From: Roseiarcus sp963776665
Lineage (GTDB): Bacteria; Pseudomonadota; Alphaproteobacteria; Rhizobiales; Beijerinckiaceae
Reading direction: 5' to 3'
Assembly: GCA_963776665.1 (NCBI GenBank)
Contig: CAVZNQ010000007.1
Location: forward strand, 62,001 to 126,000
DNA length: 64,000 nucleotides
Within the stretch, counting starts at the first letter, position 1. Every line of letters begins with the position of its first letter. Under the pieces are notes generated by a model. It was given only the letters and a program-made list of their open reading frames with translations. It did not search any database and was not told where the DNA came from. The translations under genes were made by a program, and so were the position numbers. This document shows, in pieces, positions 41,045 to 50,076 of this stretch.

Positions 41045-42722
41045 ATGGCCGATCTCGCCTACCCCGCCAACTTACCCCGCTACCAGGAGACGTTTCCGGC
41101 GCTGACCGACGCCGAAATCAGCCGCCTGCGACGCTACGGCGTTCTCCGCAAATATTCCGATGGGGAGAAACTGTTCGAAGCGGGAAGGATCAATCCAGGC
41201 ATGTTCGTCGTCCTCAAGGGCTCGGTCGCGCTCACCCAGCGCGATGGTCTGGGCCACACGACGCCGATTGTGGAACAGGGAGTGGGTCAGTTCCTGGCGG
41301 ACGTCGGCCAGCTTTCCACTCGCGCGGCGCTGGTCGACGGAACGGCGGAGGGCGATGTTGAGACCTTGCTGATCCCGACCGAGGGCCTGCGCGCGCTTTT
41401 GGTCGCCGAAGCCGAGCTCGGCGAGCGCATCATGCGGGCGCTCATACTTCGACGGGTGGCGCTGCTTCAAGGCGGCGCCGCCGGCGCCGTCCTGATCGGT
41501 TCAGCGGGCGCGGCCGACGTGATCAGGCTCGATGGCTTTCTCACCAGGAACGGTTATCCCCACCATCTGCTCGATCCGGCGCGGGATCTCGAAGCCAAGG
41601 ATGTGATCGGCCGATATGCCGACATCGCCGGCGGATTGCCCCTGGTGGTCTGCCCAGACGGGACAGTGCTCGGCAATCCCTCGGAGCGGGTCCTGTCGCG
41701 CCAAATCGGATTGACTGTCGCCTCGCGGGTGAACTTCGTCTATGACGTCGCGGTGGTCGGCGCCGGGCCAGCCGGGCTCTCGACCGCTGTCTACGCCTGT
41801 TCCGAAGGCCTGTCGGTCGCGGTTCTCGACGCCCGCGCTTACGGCGGGCAGGCCGGGGCGAGCGCGCGGATCGAAAACTACTTCGGCTTTCCCACCGGAA
41901 TAAGCGGCCAGGCGCTGACCGCCCGAGCGTTCATTCAGGCGCAGAAATTCGGCGCCGACGTGATGATTCCCGTCGGAGTCAGGACTCTCGATTGCTCGCG
42001 CGAAAATGGGGCGTTCATCCTCGAACTCGACGGCGGAGATCGCATTCACGCCCGGGCGGTCGTGGTCGCGAGCGGCGCACGATATCGCCGCCCGGCGATC
42101 GCCGACATCGCCCGCTTCGAGGGTCGTGGAGTTCTGGTACTGGGCGTCGCAGATCGAGGCGCGCCTGTGCGCCGGCGAGGAGGTCGTCCTGGTCGGCGGC
42201 GGCAATTCGGCAGGCCAGGGCGCGGTGTTTCTTTCCGCTCACGCCGCCAGAGTGCGGATGATGGTCCGAGGACCGGGCCTCGCGGAAAGCATGTCGCGCT
42301 ACCTGATCGATCGCATCGGCGCCACTTCGAACATCGAGCTGATGACCGAGACCGAGATCATCGGCCTCGACGGGGCCTCCGGCGGCGGCCTCGAGAAGGT
42401 TCGCTGGCGCGATAGGCGCGCCGGTCAAGAATCCGAGGCGCCGATCCGCAACGTATTTCTGTTCGTGGGCGCGGATCCCGCGACCGAATGGCTGCAGGGT
42501 TGCGGCGTGGCGCTGGATAAGGCAGGCTTTGTGATGACCGGGGCGCCTCGGAGCGACGGCGGCCCCCGATCGGCGCTCGAATCCTCAATTCCCGGCGTGT
42601 TTGCGGTCGGCGACGTGCGGTCCGGATCGGTCAAGCGGGTCGGCGGCGCGATCGGCGAAGGCGCGCAGGCGGTGGCGGCGATCCACAACTTCCTGGCGCA
42701 CTCTCCAGGTCCCCATCTCTAA
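41045..42722 (+). CDS. Cyclic-nucleotide-binding/thioredoxin-reductase-like fusion (frameshifted)
   Basis: About 558 residues. An N-terminal cNMP-binding domain (FPALTDAEISRLRRYGVLR, GRINPGMFVVLKGSVALTQR, VGQFLADVGQLSTRAALVDG) leads to a short thioredoxin-fold-like region (FLTRNGYPHHLLDPARDLEA, VCPDGTVLGNP). The FAD/NADPH oxidoreductase of the TrxR type follows: VAVVGAGPAGLSTAVYACSE, GGQAGASARIENYFGFPTGI, VVLVGGGNSAGQGAVFLS, GVFAVGDVRSGSVKRVGGAIGEG. The active-site CxxC of true TrxR is absent: WYWAS replaces YCATC. The frame changes near 42133 (one T too many in GAGTTCTGG). The UBP zinc-finger gene follows by 20 bases. Confidence 0.88.
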
Positions 42723-42742
42723 CGCAATCGGGCGAGCTCGCG

Positions 42743-43051
42743 ATGTCGAAAACCTGCACGCATCTCAACACCATTCGCAACGTGAAGCCGAGCGCGCTTG
42801 GCTGCGAGGAATGCCTCAAGACCGGCGACGTCTGGGTCCATCTGAGGCTCTGCCGCACCTGCGGGCATGTCGGATGCTGCGACCAGTCGCCGAACCGGCA
42901 CGCAACCGCGCATTTCCACGCCACCCGCCATCCGATCATCGAGGGCTACGACCCGCCCGAAGGCTGGGGATGGTGCTACGTCGACGAGGTCATGTTCGAC
43001 CTCTCCAACCGCAAGACGCCCCACGACGGCCCGATCCCGCGGTACTACTGA
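42743..43051 (+). CDS. UBP-type zinc-finger protein
   Basis: A 102-residue protein consisting almost entirely of a ZnF-UBP domain: CTHLNTIRNVKPSALGCEEC, then LRLCRTCGHVGCCDQSPNRH, HFHATRHPIIEGYDPPEGWG and WCYVDEVMFDL. All the Cys/His metal ligands are present. In eukaryotes such domains bind ubiquitin ends; bacterial versions are frequently found next to the cNMP-binding/TrxR-like flavoprotein, as here, and the two probably act together. The role is unknown. Confidence 0.92.
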   Translation: MSKTCTHLNTIRNVKPSALGCEECLKTGDVWVHLRLCRTCGHVGCCDQSPNRHATAHFHATRHPIIEGYDPPEGWGWCYVDEVMFDLSNRKTPHDGPIPRYY

Positions 43052-43192
43052 AGACGATTCGGCCTTTCCAACGAGGGGACGGATAAAGATTTGAACAGGG
43101 AGCTTCTTAGGCCGGAACAGGAAGAACTATCGGCGACAACAGGGAATGAAATCGCGGATATTGCGCCGAGGCGCCAATCGCGCGTCGCCAGA

Positions 43193-44941
43193 CTAGCCAC
43201 CCGGCCCGACGGGTTGCGCATCGGCGCCCGCCTGTCCGCGCGCCGGGCGCGCGGCACGGCCGGGCCTGCGCTTCCGCCATTGCCGGTGGCGGCGCTGCGG
43301 CGCAACCAAATACCGGATCTCTGTCGGCGCGGTCAGAAACTTGTCGGCCTCCTCCTCCATGATCTGGTCGGCCACGGTCACCCGCGTCTGGCGATATTTG
43401 AGCTCGAGCGCAGAATGGATGAGGTAGGTCTCGATCACCTTTCCGGGCTCGTCGGGGTCTTCGAAGACATGCCAGGCGTAGGCGCCGTCGCGCCGCCGCT
43501 CGAGGCTGATGTCGTGCATCACGGCGAGAAAGGCGGCGGAGTCTTTCGGATCGATCCGATATTCGGAGATCGCCAGGATCGGGCCTTGATCGTCCGGGAA
43601 CCGATTGAGAAAGGACGGCGCGCGCCAGCGCATCGACGGCGTCAGGTCGAGCGCGGTCCCGGCTTGCAGCTTCCACCGCCAGGTGAGCGCCATCGCGATC
43701 AGCGCGCCTACGCCGGCGGCGGCGAGGGCGAAGGGCACCCCTCGGAGGCTGGCGACTTCGCCCCATAGCGCGCTTCCCGCCGTCAGGGCGCCGAAATAGA
43801 CGGTAAGAAAGATCGCGAGCCCGCGTCCGCGCACCCATTCCGGCAATGAGACCTGCGCCGAGACGAAAAAGGCGGTGAGCGCAATGATCCACGCCGCGCC
43901 GGCGAGAAGGCTCGCGGCGAACGCGGTTACGGGATCCTGCGCGGCGGCGAACGCGAACAAGGAAACGGCGATGCCGATGGTGCCGAGAGCGGCGACCCCG
44001 TTCGGACCCAACCGGGCCTTGAGCCAGTTCAGCGCGAAGGTAGCTATGATCGAGCCGACGCCGACCGCGGCCATCAGCTCGCCATAGACCTCCGGCCCGT
44101 CGCCGATTTGAGTGCGCGCCACGAGCGGCAAGAGCGCAAGATAGGCGCTGGCGAAGAGAAAGAACGCGGCCCCGCGGATAAGGGTCGCGTCCATCTCGCG
44201 GCTGTAGCGAACGTAGCGGACGCCAGCGGTCATCGCGCTGACGAAGCGTTCCGCCGGCAGAGTTTCCTTCGGCCTTCGCGGCGCCCGCCACCAGAACAGC
44301 GTCATGAGGAGGAGAAGATTGCCGAGGCAGCAGCACCAGAACGGAACGGCGTTGCCGAACCTTGCGATCGCGAATCCGGCGATCGCCGGACCGATCGCGC
44401 GCGCCACATTGTAGCTCGCGTTGTCGATTGCGATTGCGCTGTCGAGTTGGGATCTCGGCACCAGCATCGGGGCGATCAACAGCCATGCCGGCGCAACGAG
44501 CGCGCCGCCGATGCCAAGCATGAACGATGTCGCCAGCAGCCATGGCGGGCTCGCCGCCCCGGCCGAGACCGCCGCGGCGAATGCAATCGAAACGGCGACG
44601 ATGCCCGTCTGCGCGACGATCAGGAGCCGGCGCGGGTCGACGACGTCGGTCAGCGCGCCGGCAGGCAACGTCAAGAGAAACATAGGCAGGGTCGTGGCGA
44701 CCTGCACCGCGGAGACCATTCTCGGGCTCGGATTGAGGCTGGTCATCAGCCACGCAGAGGCTGTGTCGAACATCGCGAACCCGACGCTGGAAAGCGAGGT
44801 GGCGACGAGGATCGTTACGAACGAGGAATAGGCGAACACGCCCCAGCGCGATTGGGCGCTCAGCGGCGTCTCGGGATTGACGTTCAGGTCGGCGGTCAAG
44901 TCATTCGCCCGATGTCCGGAGCGCGGTCCGGCCCGATCCAT
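43193..44941 (-). CDS. MFS transporter (EntS-like, MFS_3) with C-terminal cytoplasmic domain
   Basis: A 582-residue protein with twelve predicted membrane segments. Signature blocks: GVFAYSSFVTILVATSLSSV, ASAWLMTSLNPSPRMVSAVQ, LPAGALTDVVDPRRLLI, IAIDNASYNVARAIGPAIAG and LPEWVRGRGLAIFLTVYFG. The last 150 residues are soluble (ISEYRIDPKDSAAFLAVMHD, AYAWHVFEDPDEPGKVIETY) and resemble an antibiotic-biosynthesis-monooxygenase-like ferredoxin fold, as in the DUF894-type MFS family. The substrate is unknown. It is followed by an Arg-rich C-terminal tail. Confidence 0.9.
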   Translation of the reverse strand: MDRAGPRSGHRANDLTADLNVNPETPLSAQSRWGVFAYSSFVTILVATSLSSVGFAMFDTASAWLMTSLNPSPRMVSAVQVATTLPMFLLTLPAGALTDVVDPRRLLIVAQTGIVAVSIAFAAAVSAGAASPPWLLATSFMLGIGGALVAPAWLLIAPMLVPRSQLDSAIAIDNASYNVARAIGPAIAGFAIARFGNAVPFWCCCLGNLLLLMTLFWWRAPRRPKETLPAERFVSAMTAGVRYVRYSREMDATLIRGAAFFLFASAYLALLPLVARTQIGDGPEVYGELMAAVGVGSIIATFALNWLKARLGPNGVAALGTIGIAVSLFAFAAAQDPVTAFAASLLAGAAWIIALTAFFVSAQVSLPEWVRGRGLAIFLTVYFGALTAGSALWGEVASLRGVPFALAAAGVGALIAMALTWRWKLQAGTALDLTPSMRWRAPSFLNRFPDDQGPILAISEYRIDPKDSAAFLAVMHDISLERRRDGAYAWHVFEDPDEPGKVIETYLIHSALELKYRQTRVTVADQIMEEEADKFLTAPTEIRYLVAPQRRHRQWRKRRPGRAARPARGQAGADAQPVGPGG

Positions 44942-45024
44942 CGCCTGCCCTCATTCGGCGGCTTTGGCAAGGGCGAACAAACGTCCGATCGTCGCCGACG
45001 CCGAGCCCGCGCGCGGCGCTCCCG

Positions 45025-45957
45025 CTAAAGCCAATGCCGGATGAAGGCGCCCGCGCTCGCCAGCGCGCGGCGGCCGGGTTCGAGGCGCGCGTTCCACATC
45101 GGCCAAGCATGGATCATTTGCGGCCAGACCTCGAGCGTGACGCGGACGTCGGCGGCGCCTGCCGCGGCGGCGAAGCGGGCGGAATCGTCGAGCAGGGTCT
45201 CGGCCGAGCCGACCTGGACCAGGGTCGGCGGCAGGCCGGCGAGGTCGGCGAAGAGGGGCGACACGCGCGGGTCCTTTCGGTCCACGCCCTCAGGCAGATA
45301 GGCTTGGGCCAGCTCCTCGAGATATTCCTTGTGGATGAGCGGATCAACGGCGCTTTTGGTCGTGAGCGTCGCCCCTGACATCGTCAGATCGGTCCACGGA
45401 GATGCGAGCCAGAGGCAGCCGGGCAGTTCCTCGCCCGCGCGCTTGAGTTCGCCGGCCAAAGCAAGCGTCAGCCCGCCGCCCGCGCTGTCGCCGCCGACCG
45501 CGATCCGCCTCGCCGCGTACCCGTCCTTGATAAGGCGCCGCCAGGCGGTCAGCGTGTCCTGGCAGGCCGCAGGGAAGGGATGCTCGGGCGCCAGTCGGTA
45601 GCCGACGGCGAGCGTCCTCACTCCCCCTGCCCGCCCGGCTTCGGTCACCATCCGGCGATGGCTCAGGATCGAGCCCGAGCAATATCCCCCGCCGTGAAAG
45701 AACATCAGTACGCGCGACGGGTCGCTGCCCGGAGCGATCGACCATTCGCAGGTCACGCCGTCGAGATCGACCGCCTCGAGGTTGATGTCGTCGGCCGCCG
45801 GCCAGACCGATCCGACCTCGTCGATGCGATGCCGGCGCTCCTCCCAGCCTACGGGCCGGGGCTTGGCGCCAAGCAGGGAGCGAATGGCGTCGATTTCGCT
45901 TTGGGCCATGGCCGGTCGAACCTCGGGAGGAAGCCCAACCTTAGGGCGATAGGTCAA
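45025..45957 (-). CDS. Alpha/beta hydrolase, HSL family esterase
   Basis: Esterase/lipase of the hormone-sensitive-lipase group, 310 residues. The oxyanion motif HGGGYCSGS, the nucleophile elbow GGDSAGGGL, the acid-site loop DPRVSPLFADLAGLPPTLVQ, and the catalytic His in WPQMIHAWPMWNARL are all present. It acts on short-chain esters in the cytoplasm; the natural substrate is unknown. It stands alone, 83 bases upstream of the MFS gene on the same strand. Confidence 0.93.
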   Translation of the reverse strand: MTYRPKVGLPPEVRPAMAQSEIDAIRSLLGAKPRPVGWEERRHRIDEVGSVWPAADDINLEAVDLDGVTCEWSIAPGSDPSRVLMFFHGGGYCSGSILSHRRMVTEAGRAGGVRTLAVGYRLAPEHPFPAACQDTLTAWRRLIKDGYAARRIAVGGDSAGGGLTLALAGELKRAGEELPGCLWLASPWTDLTMSGATLTTKSAVDPLIHKEYLEELAQAYLPEGVDRKDPRVSPLFADLAGLPPTLVQVGSAETLLDDSARFAAAAGAADVRVTLEVWPQMIHAWPMWNARLEPGRRALASAGAFIRHWL

Positions 45958-46044
45958 GACTTCAAACCTGAGCTCGCGCCGCGCAGGGAGAGCTCAAGCC
46001 CGGCGATGACGCCTTGAGGGGCTGTCCCAAGGCGATAAGAGTTC

Positions 46045-47043
46045 TCATTTTTGGTGAGGCGGCAGGTTTGGCGGCGATGACGCGCCCTTCGCGGCGTTCG
46101 GCACGCTTCCCTCCAGGAACGAGAAAAAGACGTCCGTCGAGTAGCCGACCACAAACGCCAGCGCCAGCGGCGATACAGTCAGCCCTTCGCCGATGCTGAA
46201 ATTGAAGAGGCCGATTACGCCCCCGCCGATGGCGGCGATGATGAAACGCGCGGGCGATGAGTAGGAATAGTTGAATGTCCTCTTTTCCAGTTGTTGCGTA
46301 AACGCACGCAGAACAGAGGCGAAGGCGCCCAGGATGGCGTAGAGGATTGGAAGGATCGCCGTGCTGACCGCTCCAAACCAGATCGACGTCGCGTCCAGAA
46401 TATTTTTTGCGTAAGCGCGCACCTTTTGATAGGTCTCTGTCATATCGGTAATTTGCTGGTCTATTTGAGCTTCGTTCTTCGAGTTCAGATCTGGCGGCAA
46501 TTCGATATCCGCTGGGGGCATATCGGACTTTTTCATTCCCGCTATATTGAATAAATTCAGTTGGGTCGCCCTGCTGGGTATCGCCCTCGTGTTGATCGCC
46601 AGTTGTTGCAAAGCGGATATTTTGTCCGCGGAAGTCGACAGACTCGAATGCAATTGAAGGACCGTCTCGTTCGCCTCTTTGATCTGCGCGTTGATTGCGT
46701 TGCTGATGCCCGTATAAACCGCGCTGAAGATCGAGATCGGCAAAATGATTGCGGCCAGCACAATGACGCAGATCTCATATCTCCGGATCACGCTGCGGGC
46801 TTCCTCCCGGCAGGCTCGGAGGGTTTCGGCCGTTACCGGGTGCAGTTTCGCAGCAAGCCTGGTGACCGCGCTGAGCAGCGCGCTCGGCTCGGATCCTGAC
46901 CAGTAGGGTTCGCCTTTCTTGTCCGCTTCCAAAATCCTGTCGGTTATCTCGGGTTCAACGTCGATGCCCGCCTCGACCGCATAAGCCAGCAGATGGTTCG
47001 CGTCGGTCAAAACAAGATCCAGGGGATTGGAGTGAGCGCTCAT
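46045..47043 (-). CDS. Membrane protein of unknown function
   Basis: The 332-residue product has a soluble N-terminal region (TDANHLLAYAVEAGIDVEPE), then a membrane helix (VIVLAAIILPISIFSAVYTG). A long periplasmic coiled-coil-like stretch follows (INAQIKEANETVLQLHSSLS, DQQITDMTETYQKVRAYAKN), then three more membrane helices (AVSTAILPILYAILGAFASV, ARFIIAAIGGGVIGLFNFS, ALAFVVGYSTDVFFSFLEG). The region lies between an esterase and an acyltransferase, and its codon use is less GC-rich than its neighbours, which may hint at transfer. No family is recognised. Confidence 0.7.
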   Translation of the reverse strand: MSAHSNPLDLVLTDANHLLAYAVEAGIDVEPEITDRILEADKKGEPYWSGSEPSALLSAVTRLAAKLHPVTAETLRACREEARSVIRRYEICVIVLAAIILPISIFSAVYTGISNAINAQIKEANETVLQLHSSLSTSADKISALQQLAINTRAIPSRATQLNLFNIAGMKKSDMPPADIELPPDLNSKNEAQIDQQITDMTETYQKVRAYAKNILDATSIWFGAVSTAILPILYAILGAFASVLRAFTQQLEKRTFNYSYSSPARFIIAAIGGGVIGLFNFSIGEGLTVSPLALAFVVGYSTDVFFSFLEGSVPNAAKGASSPPNLPPHQK

Positions 47044-47193
47044 ACCGGTCGGTTCCTCGCCCGCGTCGGCCCATCTTTACGAGATGTTTTTCCGACTTCC
47101 AGCCCGCAAATCAAAGCTGTTTCCTCAGCTAAGTGTGCAAGAAGGCTTGGATCGACGCAGTGACGGGCGTCACAAATCCGCTTGGCGCCCCGC

Positions 47194-49632
47194 TCAGCGG
47201 AGCGCGCATCGCAGGCCGTCGCGCTCGGCCAGCATCGGGATCAGCTGGCGGAAGATGACGTCCGCAACCCGTTCATTCCCGGCCTCGGTGAAGTGGACGA
47301 TGTCGAGATAGAGATCATCGTCCCATTGACCGTCGAGGCCCGTGGTCGTGGTGATGAGCGGGACGCCCTCTTCCTGGCTCAGGAGCCGCACCATGCGATT
47401 ATGGGCGGCGTTGGCGGCGACGATGTCGTCGATCGGCTTGAACACCACGCCATAGAAGTCCTTGACCTCGCGCGGACTGTCCTCGCGGATCGCCATGCTC
47501 GAGTCCGCGAGCGCGACGTCGGCGCCGCCGGCGCGCGCAAGCGCGATCAGTTTGCGGTAGGCCTCGGCGTAGCGGCTCTTCATCAGCTCAGCGTCCGAGA
47601 TCGCCGGGAGCGGCGCTGGCCGCGCCTCGACCGAATTGCGGCTGCGCCAGTCGTGCCCAGCGCGCTCGATCGTCAGCGCCGCGCGGCCGATGAGCGCCGA
47701 GGCGCGCGGCCGCACGCCCGGCTCGTTGGGCTCCGGCACGCGCCGCAGCCCGAACGCGAGCAGGCCGTTCATGCCGTGCGTGCTCAGGATCAGGTCGGGC
47801 TTGAGCGGCAGGATGTCGCGGCGCATGCGCTCGAGATTGTCTTCGAGCGTATAGGCCTCGGTCCCGGCGTTGACGACCTCGACCCGCCGCCCGCACTCGG
47901 CATGCTGGTCGAAGAGATCCTGGAGCCGTTCCGGCCACGGCTTCTCGCCGTCGCGCAACGTAGGCCCGAAGGTCTGCGACTTGCCGAGAGCGAAGATGCG
48001 GAAGGCGTCGCCCTTGTCGCGCGGCAGGTCCGGCCCGCGAAAGCCGAGCGCGTTGATCCGGATCGTGGTGTCGAACATGCGTCCGGAGGAACCCGGAACG
48101 AGCACGAACGGCAGTTTCTTTTGCGGATCGGGAGCATCGATCTGGGACCGGATGCCGTCCTCCCTGATCCACTCGTTGAGATAATAGTACCACCAAACAG
48201 CGAACGCTTCCGGATTGGCGTGCGCGGCACGGTAGGAATAGGTGGGCTGAGCGATCGTCGCGGCAAGCGGCAATCCGCTCGAGTGACGGTAGAGAGCGTC
48301 CGCGAACGGCAGCGCGAGCGCGAACAGGAGAAAGGCCCGCGCCGCCGCGGCGAGCGCGCCCTTTGAGGCGGGACGCGCCCTCTCGCTCAGCGCCAGCGTG
48401 AGGCCTGCGGTAGCGAACAGGAGGCCATAGAACGCATAAGGCTTGTTCGCCATGAAGGCGTTGCGGGCAAGGACGCCGGCGCCCAGGGCCGCGAGAGCGA
48501 GCGCAGCCGATACGAGGGAGGGACGAAAGCGGCGAACCGCGCCGCGCGGCGCCGCAGGGGCTGAGGCGGCTTCGCGTCGTGCAGTATAATAGGGCCGCGC
48601 GACCAGGATCGGCCGCTCAAATCCGGCGAAGAAGAGCGTCGAAAACGCGAGGATCAGGACGACATAAAGCGTGAGCTGCAGGACGAGCGGCGCCGATGCG
48701 ATCCGCGGCTTCAACGCCATCACGATCATCAAGTGAAAGAGATAGGTCGAATACGAGATGCGGCCCAGATAGAAGCTCGCGCTCCTGACGAAACGGCCGC
48801 GGAAGGCGTTCTCCGCCTGCTGGAAAACTCCAACGCAAACCATGCCGAACGCTGCCGAGACATAGGGAAACGCTCGCTGCGCCCATGCGTCGCCGTCGAC
48901 AGCGAAGATTGCGAGGCTGAGCTCGGCCGCAATCGCGAGCGCAAGCAAAGCGATCACCGCGCCGAGGCGTTTTGGGCCCTTAGGGCCTTCGAGCGAGATC
49001 CGCGGAAGGCGCTCGATCGCCAGATAGAGCAGGAAACCCCAAACGATCGAGTCGATGCGAAACAGCGTCACTCGCCGGACGTTCAAATCCCAATCGTGCG
49101 GCGCAAGTGCGAATCTGAGCGCCGCTACGACGACAATGACCAGAATCGCGAACGCCGCCTCGAGCCGCCGGTCGCCTCTCCTGAGGAGCATGGCGACTAC
49201 GAACAGTAACGGGGCGAACAGTACGTAGAACCATTCCTCGACCGCCAGGCTCCAGGCGACGGGATAGAAATCGACGCGATTGGCGGAGACGAAAAGATTC
49301 TCGACGTAGAAGAGGTAGCGGACGAAGTCGGCGGTCACGAGGTTGCCCGTCATCAGGGCGATGACGACAAGCGCGACGACATAGGGCGGGATCGTGCGCA
49401 TCCAGCGCCGGACAAGAAACACGCCGAGATTGCGCCATGGCCGTCCGACCACCCAATCGACGATCTGCGGCGCCAGCACGAAGCCGCTGAGGACGAAGAA
49501 AACCTCGACGCCGGCAATCGCGGAGGCTTCCGCGAACGGCTGAAAGGGCGCGTTCAAGGTGAGGTAGTGGGGAATCGCGACCGCGAACGCCGCCGCTCCG
49601 CGCAGCAAATCGAGCGAAGCGCTTCGCTTCAT
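47194..49632 (-). CDS. Acyltransferase-3 (OafA/YrhL-like) fused to an SGNH hydrolase-like domain
   Basis: An 812-residue membrane enzyme. The N-terminal 350 residues are an acyltransferase-3 domain with about ten membrane helices (SLDLLRGAAAFAVAIPHYLT with the catalytic His, FFVLSGFVLAPQ, RRWMRTIPPYVVALV, AWSLAVEEWFYVLFAPLL). After a further membrane block the C-terminal 330 residues are soluble and SGNH-like (IFALGKSQTFGPTLRDGEKP, VEVVNAGTEAYTLEDNLERM, LILSTHGMNGLLAFGL, IVHFTEAGNERVADVIF with the Asp/His pair). It probably O-acylates a surface polysaccharide or lipid. It is coupled by ATGA to the DUF5989-like gene upstream. Confidence 0.9.
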   Translation of the reverse strand: MKRSASLDLLRGAAAFAVAIPHYLTLNAPFQPFAEASAIAGVEVFFVLSGFVLAPQIVDWVVGRPWRNLGVFLVRRWMRTIPPYVVALVVIALMTGNLVTADFVRYLFYVENLFVSANRVDFYPVAWSLAVEEWFYVLFAPLLFVVAMLLRRGDRRLEAAFAILVIVVVAALRFALAPHDWDLNVRRVTLFRIDSIVWGFLLYLAIERLPRISLEGPKGPKRLGAVIALLALAIAAELSLAIFAVDGDAWAQRAFPYVSAAFGMVCVGVFQQAENAFRGRFVRSASFYLGRISYSTYLFHLMIVMALKPRIASAPLVLQLTLYVVLILAFSTLFFAGFERPILVARPYYTARREAASAPAAPRGAVRRFRPSLVSAALALAALGAGVLARNAFMANKPYAFYGLLFATAGLTLALSERARPASKGALAAAARAFLLFALALPFADALYRHSSGLPLAATIAQPTYSYRAAHANPEAFAVWWYYYLNEWIREDGIRSQIDAPDPQKKLPFVLVPGSSGRMFDTTIRINALGFRGPDLPRDKGDAFRIFALGKSQTFGPTLRDGEKPWPERLQDLFDQHAECGRRVEVVNAGTEAYTLEDNLERMRRDILPLKPDLILSTHGMNGLLAFGLRRVPEPNEPGVRPRASALIGRAALTIERAGHDWRSRNSVEARPAPLPAISDAELMKSRYAEAYRKLIALARAGGADVALADSSMAIREDSPREVKDFYGVVFKPIDDIVAANAAHNRMVRLLSQEEGVPLITTTTGLDGQWDDDLYLDIVHFTEAGNERVADVIFRQLIPMLAERDGLRCALR

Positions 49633-49766
49633 CTGGGCGCAGTATAGACGAACGGGGCGTTCAGCGTCTGACCGGCGAGCGCGAACAGGATCACGAACGC
49701 CGCGAGGCAAATGAGCGCCGCCGCCGCCCAAGGCCCTTTCAGAAGCCGGAGGCCAAATTCAACCAT
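49629..49766 (-). CDS. DUF5989-like one-helix membrane protein
   Basis: A 45-residue product: MVEFGLRLLKGPWAAAALIC continues with a single hydrophobic helix (LAAFVILFALAGQTL) and ends NAPFVYTAPR. The start MVEF and the end GQ-NAPFVYT fit the DUF5989 family, whose members lie beside acyltransferase or SGNH-type envelope genes. It overlaps the acyltransferase start by four bases (ATGA), so the two are translated together. It is likely a partner subunit or anchor. The longer in-frame start at 49814 lacks family support. Confidence 0.75.
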   Translation of the reverse strand: MVEFGLRLLKGPWAAAALICLAAFVILFALAGQTLNAPFVYTAPR

Positions 49767-50076
49767 TCCGATCGGATCTCCGTTTCTTGCGCGGCGGCTC
49801 GGGTCGCCGAACATTGTGAGCGGCCAAGAGCCTTGACGTCGATCTGCCGCCTACCCCATCCGGGCGCGTCTGTCATGCCGCCGCGCCCGCCGCGCGCTCC
49901 CGCCGCCGGTTCGACCGTTGACGCGGAAACGGAAACGCGCCAGCCAGGCCGATCGACCTGAACACACGCTCGGCGACGGGCCTGATGTTGCTTGCAGTTG
50001 GGTCATTGGCCGCTTTGGCGCGGTCTGCGCCGGTATCGCGCTCCCGGACGGCGGCCCGATCCGGAACTTCGTCGGT

